A stretch of 12,259 bases of DNA, taken from an uncultured Lachnospiraceae bacterium. GTDB taxonomy: Bacteria; Bacillota; Clostridia; Lachnospirales; Lachnospiraceae. A model generated the notes under the pieces. The model worked only from the letters and a program-made list of their open reading frames with translations. It was not told the DNA's origin and searched no databases. The translations under genes were made by a program, and so were the position numbers. Positions 1 to 6,547 of this stretch are shown in pieces (the stretch's first letter is position 1; every line of letters starts with the position of its first letter). The DNA is taken from contig CAKRJM010000048.1 of assembly GCA_934351765.1 (NCBI GenBank), forward strand, positions 1-12,259, in the 5' to 3' direction.

Positions 1-930
1 GGATGTCTCCGACACATTCAGGTTATTCTCAAAAAACTTATTGATGGTAACAAGCGTCTCCTCGTCCAGATCATCCGGCGATTTTCCGTCAAAAATCTCT
101 TTGATGAACATCCGGCACAGCGAAACCGGAAGCTGATAGATCAGACGGCCGATGCCCAGGTTGTTGTATGCCACAATGTTCTTCTCGCTGAAGAAGATCT
201 TTCCCACATCAAGGGCCATCTTCGCTTCCTTATAGGAACGGGATACCTCCTTGACCTCGCCCACAATGGTTCCGTAAGCGATATGGACGTTGGACATGGC
301 CTCGGTGCTGAGCATATCGAGGATCATTTTCGCTACTTTTTCCATATCCTCGTAGCCCTCATTGGCCTTTAATTCTTTCACAAGAATGATGTTCTTCTCA
401 TCTACTGCCGTGATAAAATCCTTTGCCTTGGTGGAGAACATGCTCTTCACCGTCTCCAGTGCCGCCGTATCATTTTCGGTCTGAGTCTCGATGACAAAAA
501 CCACGCGCCGCACATTGATATCGATATGGAGCTTCTTGGCGCGGTTGTAAATATCTACCAGAAGCAGATTATCCAATAACAGGTTCTTGATAAAGTTATC
601 CTTATCGAAGCGCTCCTTGTATGCCACCAGAAGGTTCTGGATCTGGAACACCACCACCTTGCCTGCCATATAGGCATCGTCCCCGGCTCCTCTTGCCAGA
701 AGAACATACTCCAGCTGATGCTCATCAAACACCTTGAAGAACTGGTAGCCCTGGATCACCTGGCTGTCCGCCGGGCTCTCCACAAAGGCCAGAACGGAAA
801 ACTCATATTCCTCCGCATCAGGGAAGGTGGTGGCCAGTACCTTTCCCTCGGTATCACAGATACACAGCTCGATCCGCATAATTCCCTTCAGGCCATCAAT
901 TGTATTTTGCAAAATCTGATTTGAAATCAT
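1..930 (-). CDS. CdaR/PucR-type transcriptional regulator, 3' end cut by window edge
   Basis: The minus strand is open from the ATG at 930 to the window edge: 310 residues with no stop. A strong ribosome site (GGGGTGAT, 934-941) precedes the start. The protein opens with MISNQILQNTIDGL, then a small sensor-like region with ICDTEGKVLAT and a VFQIQNLL helix. Next comes a middle part (about residues 110-260) like the degenerate GGDEF-like domain of CdaR/PucR regulators, with RRVVFVIET, KNIILVKEL and HIAYGTIVGEVKEVSRSYKEA. The visible end (TLVTINKFFENNLNVSETS) is the usual lead-in to the C-terminal helix-turn-helix of this family, which lies outside the window. By family knowledge it would be a cytoplasmic, ligand-responsive DNA-binding protein, often controlling sugar-acid or carbohydrate use. 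The ligand cannot be read from the sequence. It follows the ABC ATPase gene on the same strand but lies beyond a terminator, so it probably has its own promoter. Confidence 0.8.
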   Translation of the reverse strand, partial: MISNQILQNTIDGLKGIMRIELCICDTEGKVLATTFPDAEEYEFSVLAFVESPADSQVIQGYQFFKVFDEHQLEYVLLARGAGDDAYMAGKVVVFQIQNLLVAYKERFDKDNFIKNLLLDNLLLVDIYNRAKKLHIDINVRRVVFVIETQTENDTAALETVKSMFSTKAKDFITAVDEKNIILVKELKANEGYEDMEKVAKMILDMLSTEAMSNVHIAYGTIVGEVKEVSRSYKEAKMALDVGKIFFSEKNIVAYNNLGIGRLIYQLPVSLCRMFIKEIFDGKSPDDLDEETLVTINKFFENNLNVSETS

Positions 931-960
931 AATATCACCCCAATATTTTTTCGTTTTTCA

Positions 961-997
961 TGTACGAAATCACTAAAATCAGTTCTGTTTCGGTACA
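961..997. promoter_or_regulatory. Imperfect inverted repeat in the leader of the CdaR-like gene
   Basis: Plus-strand arms TGTACGAAA (961-969) and TTTCGGTACA (988-997) are complementary apart from one bulged base. An inner ACT/AGT pair sits within the 18-nt spacer. The repeat lies 31 nt upstream of the regulator's start codon. It could be a protein-binding operator, possibly autoregulatory, or a leader hairpin. I saw no convincing sigma-A -35/-10 pair nearby to fix its position relative to transcription. Confidence 0.35.
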
Positions 998-1142
998 CTC
1001 TCATTTATTTTAATGCAAAATGCGAAAAAAAAAAAGAGTTTTTTGGAGGTTTTTTGTATTGATTTCTGTCCAATTATGATATAAAGCCAAAAACAAGCAC
1101 GAAACACGCCGGTCATCTTCCCCTTTCCGGTTATTTTCGGTC
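998..1142. other. AT-rich intergenic spacer
   Basis: This stretch separates the CdaR-like gene from the terminator of the ABC ATPase gene. It is strongly AT-rich, with an 11-base A run at 1025-1035 and T runs after it. It must hold the promoter of the minus-strand regulator unless that gene depends on readthrough. Hexamers such as CATAAT and TGGACA occur on the minus strand, but none form a pair with acceptable spacing. I see no gene or RNA in it. Confidence 0.5.
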
Positions 1143-1175
1143 AAAAAAAGGGGGCTGCATCAGCAGTTTCCCCCC
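1143..1175 (-). terminator. Rho-independent terminator after the ABC ATPase gene
   Basis: Read on the minus strand, the hairpin is GGGGG, a three-base AAA bulge, CTGC, loop TGAT, GCAG, CCCCC. A run of seven T follows (complement of 1143-1149). It starts about 24 nt past the ATPase stop codon and points the same way. It should separate that gene from the CdaR-like regulator. Confidence 0.85.
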
Positions 1176-1198
1176 TGTTCGTTCTTGTTTTGTGGAAA

Positions 1199-2161
1199 TT
1201 ACCCAATGGAATTTCCCGTCTCCCGGTCAAAGAAATAAAAACGGGAATCCGGCGCCGGGATATGCTTCAACTCTTCGCCGTCCTCCGGCTCTTCTGCCAT
1301 ATACCCCATGAACACCCGGCTTCCGATCGTTCCGGCCTGCTCCAGCCGTTCGATCCATTCCGGCGGTACATCGACACTGAACTCCTCGCCGATGGCTTCC
1401 ACCGCTGTCTTTCCCTGATGGATCTCCACCTCGCTTACCATAAACCGGTCTCCGTTCATGTACTGTGCCACAAACCGGTTTTTCGGTTTCTTCAGAAGCT
1501 CCTCCACCGGTCCCTGCTGCTCGATCCGTCCACGGCGCATCACCACAGTCCGCGCCCCCAGCTTTACGGCTTCTTCGGCGCTTTCTGTCACATATAACAA
1601 TGTCGTTCCGGTTTCCTTATGAAGACTCTTCAGCCGCTCCCTTGCCATCTTTCTGGACGCTGTATCCAGGCTTCCCAGCGGATCCAGAAGAAGAAACGCC
1701 TCCGGTTTATGAACGCTGGCTCTCGCCATGGCAACATACTGCTTCTGAAGCGGATTTAATTCCCGCGGATAACAGGACAACAGCTGATCGACCTTATAGA
1801 GCTTTGCCGTTTCTTCCACCGCCCGGCGGATTTCCTCCTCCGGTGCCCCGTGAAGCTTCAGGGCAAACCCGATATTATCATAAACTGTCATTCCGGGATA
1901 CAGGGTATAATGCTGGAAAATCATTCCCATGTTCCGTTTTTTCGGATTTCCGTTTTCCACCAGTTCTCCGTTGATCCGAAGCTCTCCACTGCTTAACGGC
2001 TCCATGCCTGCGATCATACGAAGCACTGTCACCTTTCCGGAACCGGACGGTCCTGTCAGCACCAGGAATTCTCCATGGCTGATCTCCAGATCCAAATCCT
2101 TGATCGCCTCTTTCCCATTTGGGAATGTTTTTCTCACCTTCCGGAACGAAATTTCTGCCAT
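1199..2161 (-). CDS. Degenerate MalK/MsmX/UgpC-family ABC ATPase (probable pseudo-ATPase)
   Basis: This 320-residue protein has the fold signature of sugar-importer ATPases: A-loop F13, GPSGSGK at 37-43, IFQHYTLYPGMTVYDN at 81-96 with Q-loop Q83, D-loop SLD at 164-166, and a terminal FFDRETG like the end of MalK regulatory domains. The chemistry is lost. The Walker A Ser/Thr after K43 is V44 (GTG, 2030-2032). The LSGGQ signature reads LNPLQ (135-139). The Walker B Asp is L159, the catalytic Glu is D160, and the switch His is E193. The C-terminal regulatory region (about 235-320) is shorter than in MsmX proteins of about 365 residues. An AGGAGG site lies 6 nt before the ATG. No stop or frameshift is seen, so this is not an ordinary decayed gene. 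MalK is known to bind the activator MalT, which suggests a regulatory or scaffolding role, but that is inference. No permease or binding-protein gene is in the window. Confidence 0.88.
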   Translation of the reverse strand: MAEISFRKVRKTFPNGKEAIKDLDLEISHGEFLVLTGPSGSGKVTVLRMIAGMEPLSSGELRINGELVENGNPKKRNMGMIFQHYTLYPGMTVYDNIGFALKLHGAPEEEIRRAVEETAKLYKVDQLLSCYPRELNPLQKQYVAMARASVHKPEAFLLLDPLGSLDTASRKMARERLKSLHKETGTTLLYVTESAEEAVKLGARTVVMRRGRIEQQGPVEELLKKPKNRFVAQYMNGDRFMVSEVEIHQGKTAVEAIGEEFSVDVPPEWIERLEQAGTIGSRVFMGYMAEEPEDGEELKHIPAPDSRFYFFDRETGNSIG

Positions 2162-2440
2162 CGTCAGCCTCCTTTTCTTCTGCTGGCGTCAGCCTCACCA
2201 TTCTGCTCACAGGGAATCAGCCGACAAATCCATCATAGCTTATTGCGGCCTAAAAAACTATAAACGAATTAAACAAAAAGCTTTTTTGCCCTTTGGCAAC
2301 TTTGTATACCGGCCTGTGGAACTGTTGGAGGAGTTCCCTGTTTTTTACCGTTTTCTGTCGTTTTTGCCGAAATTTCAGCTTTATTTCAAACAATCCGCAG
2401 CTTTTCGGCCTCCGGTTTCTGTCTGTACCTCTGCCGCCGC
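2162..2440. other. Intergenic region between the aminopeptidase and ABC ATPase genes
   Basis: This 279-bp AT-rich gap holds several small symmetries but no gene. The arms GCCGAAA (2366-2372) and TTTCGGC (2403-2409) form an inverted repeat. TTGCC/GGCAA lie close together at about 2286-2299. AAAAAGCTTTTT is a 12-bp palindrome at 2276-2287. A minus-strand TATGAT hexamer (2232-2237), about 70 nt before the ATPase start, could be a -10 element, but its -35 partner is poor. I found no minus-strand terminator after the aminopeptidase gene, so readthrough into the ATPase gene is possible. Confidence 0.4.
2318..2346 (+). terminator. Terminator-like hairpin on the plus strand
   Basis: The arms GGAACT (2318-2323) and AGTTCC (2332-2337) enclose an 8-nt loop. 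After CTG comes a run of six T at 2341-2346. The shape suits an intrinsic terminator read left to right, but no plus-strand gene lies upstream. The stem is only 6 bp. It may stop antisense transcription or be chance. Confidence 0.3.
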
Positions 2441-4282
2441 TTATCCTCTGCCGGTTTCCTTTTTAAGCCATTCCCGTTCCTGCTCATCCAGATACGGGGA
2501 CAGTGTATCATAAACCCGCTCCTGATACGTCCTCAAACGCCTTACATCTTCGCTGCTCATATCTTCATCGCAGACTGCCGACTCGTCAATAGGTGCCAGG
2601 GTAAGGAACGAAAAGCCGAGGAACTGCCCGTACTCTGTTTTTTCCCGTTTTTCACACAGAAGCAGATTCTCCGTCCGGATTCCGAAGGCTCCCGGTTCAT
2701 AATAGCCTGGCTCATCAGAAGTCACCATGCCTGCCCGGAATACGGCGCTCTTTCCGCGCCACCGAAATGCATTGGGACCTTCATGAACATTGAGCAGGCA
2801 GCCGACACCATGACCGGTTCCGTGCCGGTAATCCAGCCCCAGCTTCCACAGAGGCTCTCTGGCAAGATAATCCAGATTGATTCCGGTGCAGCCCTCCAGG
2901 AATACGGCCTCCTGCAAAGCAAGCATGCCCTTCAGGACTGCCGTATACGTTTTTTTCTGCCATTCTGTCACCGGCCCAAGTGCCACCGTTCTTGTGACAT
3001 CGGTGGTTCCCTCCAGATACTGGCCGCCACAGTCCAGCAGAAACAGTCCCTCCGGCCGAAGCTCCGTATCCGACGCTTCTGTCGCACTGTAATGAACCAC
3101 CGCCCCGTTCTTTCCGTACGCAGCAATGGTCTCAAAGCTGGGACCGAAATAATACTCCTGCTCCTGCCGGAGCTGCTCCAGCTTTTCCGAGGCGGAACGC
3201 TCTGTGATCCGCTCCGTTCCGATATGGGTCTTTAACCAGTATAAAAATTTTGTGAGGGCGATCCCGTCCTTTCGGTGAGCCTCCCGGATCCCCAAGATCT
3301 CCGCTTCGTTTTTGACGGCTTTCATGAGCACCGCCGGATCCGGCCTGCTCTGGATCTTCTCCGCCCCGGAAAGACAGGCTGCCAGTGCATCGCTGATCTG
3401 ATCAAGATCTGCCAGCACGGTCTTATGTCCTGTGAGCTCCGGAAGCTCTGAAAAAACAGCCTCATAGGGCCGCAGCTCCACGCCGTCCCGGCGAAGTGCC
3501 GCCTCCAGTTCCCCGGAAAATGCCTGCTTCTTTCCATATAAGAGCACCTGGTCCTGATCCAGATACAGGTAGCTTAAAAACACCGGATTACAGGGAATAT
3601 CCGAGCCGCGCAGATTTAAGCTCCATGCCGTTTCATCCAGTGCGGAAACCACATGGCAGTCTGCTCCTGCTTCCTTTATGGCCTCCCGCAGTCTGGACAG
3701 CTTCTCCCTCCTTGTTTCTCCGGCAAGCGTTTCCGGCAGCTCGTACACCGGCTTCTTTGGCAGCGGCGGCCGATCCTTCCAGACCATTCCCGGAAGATCC
3801 CGGAAGATTACCTGAGCATGTCTGGCAGATGCCATGGCACGAAGCTCCGCTCCCATTCCCGCGCTGACCGTCACCCCGTCATAGGCAAGCGTTCCCCGGT
3901 CGGGAAGTCTTTCCCGGAGCTCTTTGAGCAGCTCCGGCACGCCCGGTTCTCCCATTTTATAAAGCATGATTCCCGTTCCGAAAAGCTCTGTCTCCGCCTG
4001 AAGAAAATACCGGCCGTCTGTCCAGAGTCCTGCCCAGTCCTTTGTGACTGCCAGCGTCCCCGCCGAGCCGGTGAATCCGGAAAGATAGGCGCGCGCTTCA
4101 TAATGTGCCCCCGGATATTCCGAGCCGTGGGCATCTGCTGTCGTCACCAGACAAAGATCGACCTGTTCCGTCCCCATCACATGACGCAGAGCCGCCAGAC
4201 GGGACAGAGCCGGCTTCTCCCGGCTGCCGGTTCCATTCTCCGCATCGGCTGCTGCTTTGACAATCTGATTAGTTTCCGGCAT
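2441..4282 (-). CDS. pepP: Xaa-Pro aminopeptidase, M24B family (aminopeptidase P)
   Basis: The product is a cytosolic metallopeptidase that removes an N-terminal residue preceding proline. With the chosen start it has 613 residues, the size of the three-domain long form (human APP1 type). A creatinase-like N-terminal domain includes SGFTGSAGTLAVT and LWTDGRYFLQAETEL (about residues 68-100). A second domain of similar fold follows to about residue 310, then the M24 pita-bread domain. All five metal ligands are present: D417 and D428 (LLDCGGQY, TTDVTRTVALG), H491 (HGTGHGVG), E524 (SDEPGYY) and E538 (IRTENLLL). The helper H487 and the HEGP motif are also there. The frame stays open upstream to 4384, but that part has no family resemblance and lies inside hemL. 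The ATG at 4282 follows a GGAGG and overlaps the hemL end by 14 nt, implying translational coupling. It has no obvious role in tetrapyrrole synthesis. Confidence 0.93.
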   Translation of the reverse strand: MPETNQIVKAAADAENGTGSREKPALSRLAALRHVMGTEQVDLCLVTTADAHGSEYPGAHYEARAYLSGFTGSAGTLAVTKDWAGLWTDGRYFLQAETELFGTGIMLYKMGEPGVPELLKELRERLPDRGTLAYDGVTVSAGMGAELRAMASARHAQVIFRDLPGMVWKDRPPLPKKPVYELPETLAGETRREKLSRLREAIKEAGADCHVVSALDETAWSLNLRGSDIPCNPVFLSYLYLDQDQVLLYGKKQAFSGELEAALRRDGVELRPYEAVFSELPELTGHKTVLADLDQISDALAACLSGAEKIQSRPDPAVLMKAVKNEAEILGIREAHRKDGIALTKFLYWLKTHIGTERITERSASEKLEQLRQEQEYYFGPSFETIAAYGKNGAVVHYSATEASDTELRPEGLFLLDCGGQYLEGTTDVTRTVALGPVTEWQKKTYTAVLKGMLALQEAVFLEGCTGINLDYLAREPLWKLGLDYRHGTGHGVGCLLNVHEGPNAFRWRGKSAVFRAGMVTSDEPGYYEPGAFGIRTENLLLCEKREKTEYGQFLGFSFLTLAPIDESAVCDEDMSSEDVRRLRTYQERVYDTLSPYLDEQEREWLKKETGRG

Positions 4283-5549
4283 AATAAGCCTCCACAACCT
4301 CCAGAGTTTTCTGAATATCCTCGTCGGTGTGCATTGCCGACAGGAACACGGCCTCAAACTGAGACGGTGCCACATAAATGCCATGGTCCATCATATAGGC
4401 GAAATATCCGGCGAAGGCCTTCGTATCGGAGGTCTTCGCGCTCTCATAATCCACCACTTCCTGATCTGTAAAGAATATACAGGATAAGGATCCCACTCCG
4501 GTCACCTGGCAGGCTGCTCCATGGCGTTTTACGATATCGGAAAGTCCGGCCCGGAGCTGATCACCTTTCTTATTTAACTCGGTGTAGATCTCCGGGTGAT
4601 CCTTTAAAATATGGAGTCCGGCCAGTCCGGCTGCCATGGCAACGGGATTTCCGCTCAGAGTTCCGGCCTGGTACACGCTGCCCACCGGAGAAACCATCTC
4701 CATGACCTCCCGCCGTCCGCCGTAGGCACCCACCGGCATTCCGGCTCCGATGATCTTTCCGAAGGTAGTCAGATCCGGCTGTACGCCGAAATAGCCCTGC
4801 GCCCCGTCAAACTGAAGGCGGAAGCCTGTGATGACCTCATCAAAGATCAGCAGCGCGCCCTCCCTGGTGCAGATGTCACGAAGTCCCTGAAGAAAGCCGT
4901 CCTTCGGCACCACCACACCCATATTGGCTGCCACCGGCTCCACGATCACCGCCGCAATCTGATCCGGATTTTCCGCAAACAGCTGTTTTACACGTTCCAG
5001 GTCATTGTAAACAGCCGTCATGGTGTCCTGGGCACAGCCTGCCGGAACACCGGCGCTGTCGGGAACGCCGCTGGTCATGACTCCGGAACCGGCCTTTACC
5101 AGCATGGCATCACAATGTCCGTGATAACAGCCCGCAAACTTCACGATCTTGTTCCGTCCCGTATAGCCTCTTGCCACACGCAGAGCCGACATAACCGCCT
5201 CCGTTCCCGAATTGACCATACGGACCAGTTCGATGGACGGCACCGAGCTGCAGATCAGCTCCGCCATCTCCACCTCATCGGGACAGCCTGCGCCAAAGCT
5301 TAATCCCTTTTCTGCTGCGCGGACAGCCGCCTCCCGGATTGCCGGATGGTTCTGTCCGAGGATCATGGGGCCCCAGGAGCCGATATAGTCAATATACGTT
5401 TTTCCCTCCACATCGGTGATAAACTCCCGGTCTGCCGATGCGATGAACCGGGGATTTCCTCCCACCGCCTGATAGGCACGGACGGGGCTGTTGACACCGC
5501 CCGGAATCACTTTTTTCGCCCGTTCAAATAACTGTTCTGATCTGTCCAT
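4269..5549 (-). CDS. hemL: Glutamate-1-semialdehyde 2,1-aminomutase
   Basis: HemL is a PLP enzyme that moves the amino group of glutamate-1-semialdehyde to give 5-aminolevulinate, the second step of the C5 pathway after HemA. The 426 residues match the usual length. Recognisable parts are the start FERAKKVIPGGVNSPVRA, the cofactor region NSGTEAVMSALRVARGYTGR (113-132), CYHGHCDAML (141-150), the PLP-contacting DEV (237-239), and the Schiff-base lysine K265 in TTFGKIIGAGMPVGAYGG. It also has GTLSGNPVAMAAGLA (297-311). It starts 14 nt after the hemB stop, with a modest GGGAAAG ribosome site, and its end overlaps pepP by 14 nt. No key residue is missing. hemA is five genes upstream in the same operon, so both enzymes of ALA synthesis are made from one transcript. 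Confidence 0.97.
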   Translation of the reverse strand: MDRSEQLFERAKKVIPGGVNSPVRAYQAVGGNPRFIASADREFITDVEGKTYIDYIGSWGPMILGQNHPAIREAAVRAAEKGLSFGAGCPDEVEMAELICSSVPSIELVRMVNSGTEAVMSALRVARGYTGRNKIVKFAGCYHGHCDAMLVKAGSGVMTSGVPDSAGVPAGCAQDTMTAVYNDLERVKQLFAENPDQIAAVIVEPVAANMGVVVPKDGFLQGLRDICTREGALLIFDEVITGFRLQFDGAQGYFGVQPDLTTFGKIIGAGMPVGAYGGRREVMEMVSPVGSVYQAGTLSGNPVAMAAGLAGLHILKDHPEIYTELNKKGDQLRAGLSDIVKRHGAACQVTGVGSLSCIFFTDQEVVDYESAKTSDTKAFAGYFAYMMDHGIYVAPSQFEAVFLSAMHTDEDIQKTLEVVEAYYAGN

Positions 5550-5563
5550 ATTCTTTCCCGATC

Positions 5564-6547
5564 TTATCCGATCAGTCCCTCCTCCATATAATGTGCCAGT
5601 TCTTTTGCATAATAAGTCAATAATACGCCTGCGCCCGCCCGGTAAATGGATGTAGCTGTCTCACAGACGATCCGTTCTTCATCAATCCATCCTTTTTGAG
5701 CCGCCGCCTTGATCATGGCATACTCGCCGCTGACGCTGTAGGCCGCCACAGGAACCTGCACCTGCTCCCGCACCCGCGTGATCACATCCAGATAAGAAAG
5801 CGCCGGTTTCACCATAACAAGGTCAGCACCCTCCTCCACATCAAGAAGAGCCTCCTTGACGCCCTCCCGCACATTATGATAATCCATCTGATAGGTTTTC
5901 CGGTCTCCAAAGCTGGGAGCCGAATCCGCTGCCTCCCGGAACGGGCCGTAAAAAGCAGACGCATATTTCACCGCATAGGACATAATCGGTGTCTCCACAT
6001 AGCCGTTGTCATCCAGTGTTTTCCGGATCGCGGCCACGCGGCCGTCCATCATATCGGAAGGAGCCACCATGTCTGCCCCGGCCTGCACATGGGACAGCGC
6101 CGTTCTGGCAAGAAGCGGCAGGGTCGCATCATTATCCACATCATGACCGCAGAGCGCTCCGCAGTGTCCGTGGGATGTGTACTCGCACATGCATACATCC
6201 GTGATATAATAAAGCTCCGGAACCTCCCTCTTTGCCACAGCCAGGGCTTTCTGAATGATCCCGTCCTCTGCCCATGCCGCGCTTCCCAGCTCATCCTTGC
6301 GATCCGGGATTCCGAACAGCATGACCGCCGAAACACCGGCATCCTTCACTTCCTCCAGTGCTGCCGGAAGCAGGTCCGGGCTGTAATGATACTGGCCCGG
6401 CATGGAAGGGATCTCCGACCTGATTCCTGTTCCTTCCACCACAAACATCGGATAGATCAGGGAAGCCTTGTCCATTCTGGTCTCCCGCATCATCCTCCGT
6501 ACGATCTGATTTCCCCGCAGTCTCCGGGGACGTTTTACCATATCCAT
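5564..6547 (-). CDS. hemB: Porphobilinogen synthase (5-aminolevulinate dehydratase)
   Basis: HemB condenses two 5-aminolevulinate molecules into porphobilinogen. The 327 residues are the normal length. The two active-site lysines are K194 (SYAVKYASAFYGPF) and K247 (MVKPALSYLDVI). The metal site is the zinc type: Cys at 119, 121 and 129 in DVCMCEYTSHGHCG, rather than the Asp-rich magnesium type. RPRRLRGNQIVRRMMRET at the N-terminus is typical. The ATG at 6547 follows GGAGG (6555-6559) at 7 nt. A second in-frame ATG at 6541 has poorer spacing. The gene overlaps the end of the upstream fusion gene by 13 nt, which suggests coupled translation. Confidence 0.97.
   Translation of the reverse strand: MDMVKRPRRLRGNQIVRRMMRETRMDKASLIYPMFVVEGTGIRSEIPSMPGQYHYSPDLLPAALEEVKDAGVSAVMLFGIPDRKDELGSAAWAEDGIIQKALAVAKREVPELYYITDVCMCEYTSHGHCGALCGHDVDNDATLPLLARTALSHVQAGADMVAPSDMMDGRVAAIRKTLDDNGYVETPIMSYAVKYASAFYGPFREAADSAPSFGDRKTYQMDYHNVREGVKEALLDVEEGADLVMVKPALSYLDVITRVREQVQVPVAAYSVSGEYAMIKAAAQKGWIDEERIVCETATSIYRAGAGVLLTYYAKELAHYMEEGLIG

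Noticed and set aside
1025..1035. Run of 11 A as a phase-variable tract
   Set aside because: It lies in non-coding spacer and cannot shift a reading frame. An effect on promoter spacing is possible but no promoter could be placed there.
1465..1974. Plus-strand frame of 169 codons opposite the ABC ATPase
   Set aside because: It is an antisense shadow of a clearly coding gene, with no ribosome site or recognisable motif. The same holds for plus-strand frames opposite hemB, hemL, the fusion gene and hemA.
2341..2360. Possible CcpA cre site (minus-strand AGAAAACGGTAAAA)
   Set aside because: It has about three mismatches to the usual consensus and weak symmetry.
2366..2409. GCCGAAA/TTTCGGC inverted repeat as the terminator of the heme operon
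   Set aside because: The loop is long and the bases after it on the minus strand are A, not T. No T run follows.
4283..4384. Extension of the aminopeptidase frame to an ATG at 4384
   Set aside because: The extra 34 residues lie within hemL, have no family resemblance and lack a suitable ribosome site. The ATG at 4282 has GGAGG and a normal N-terminus.
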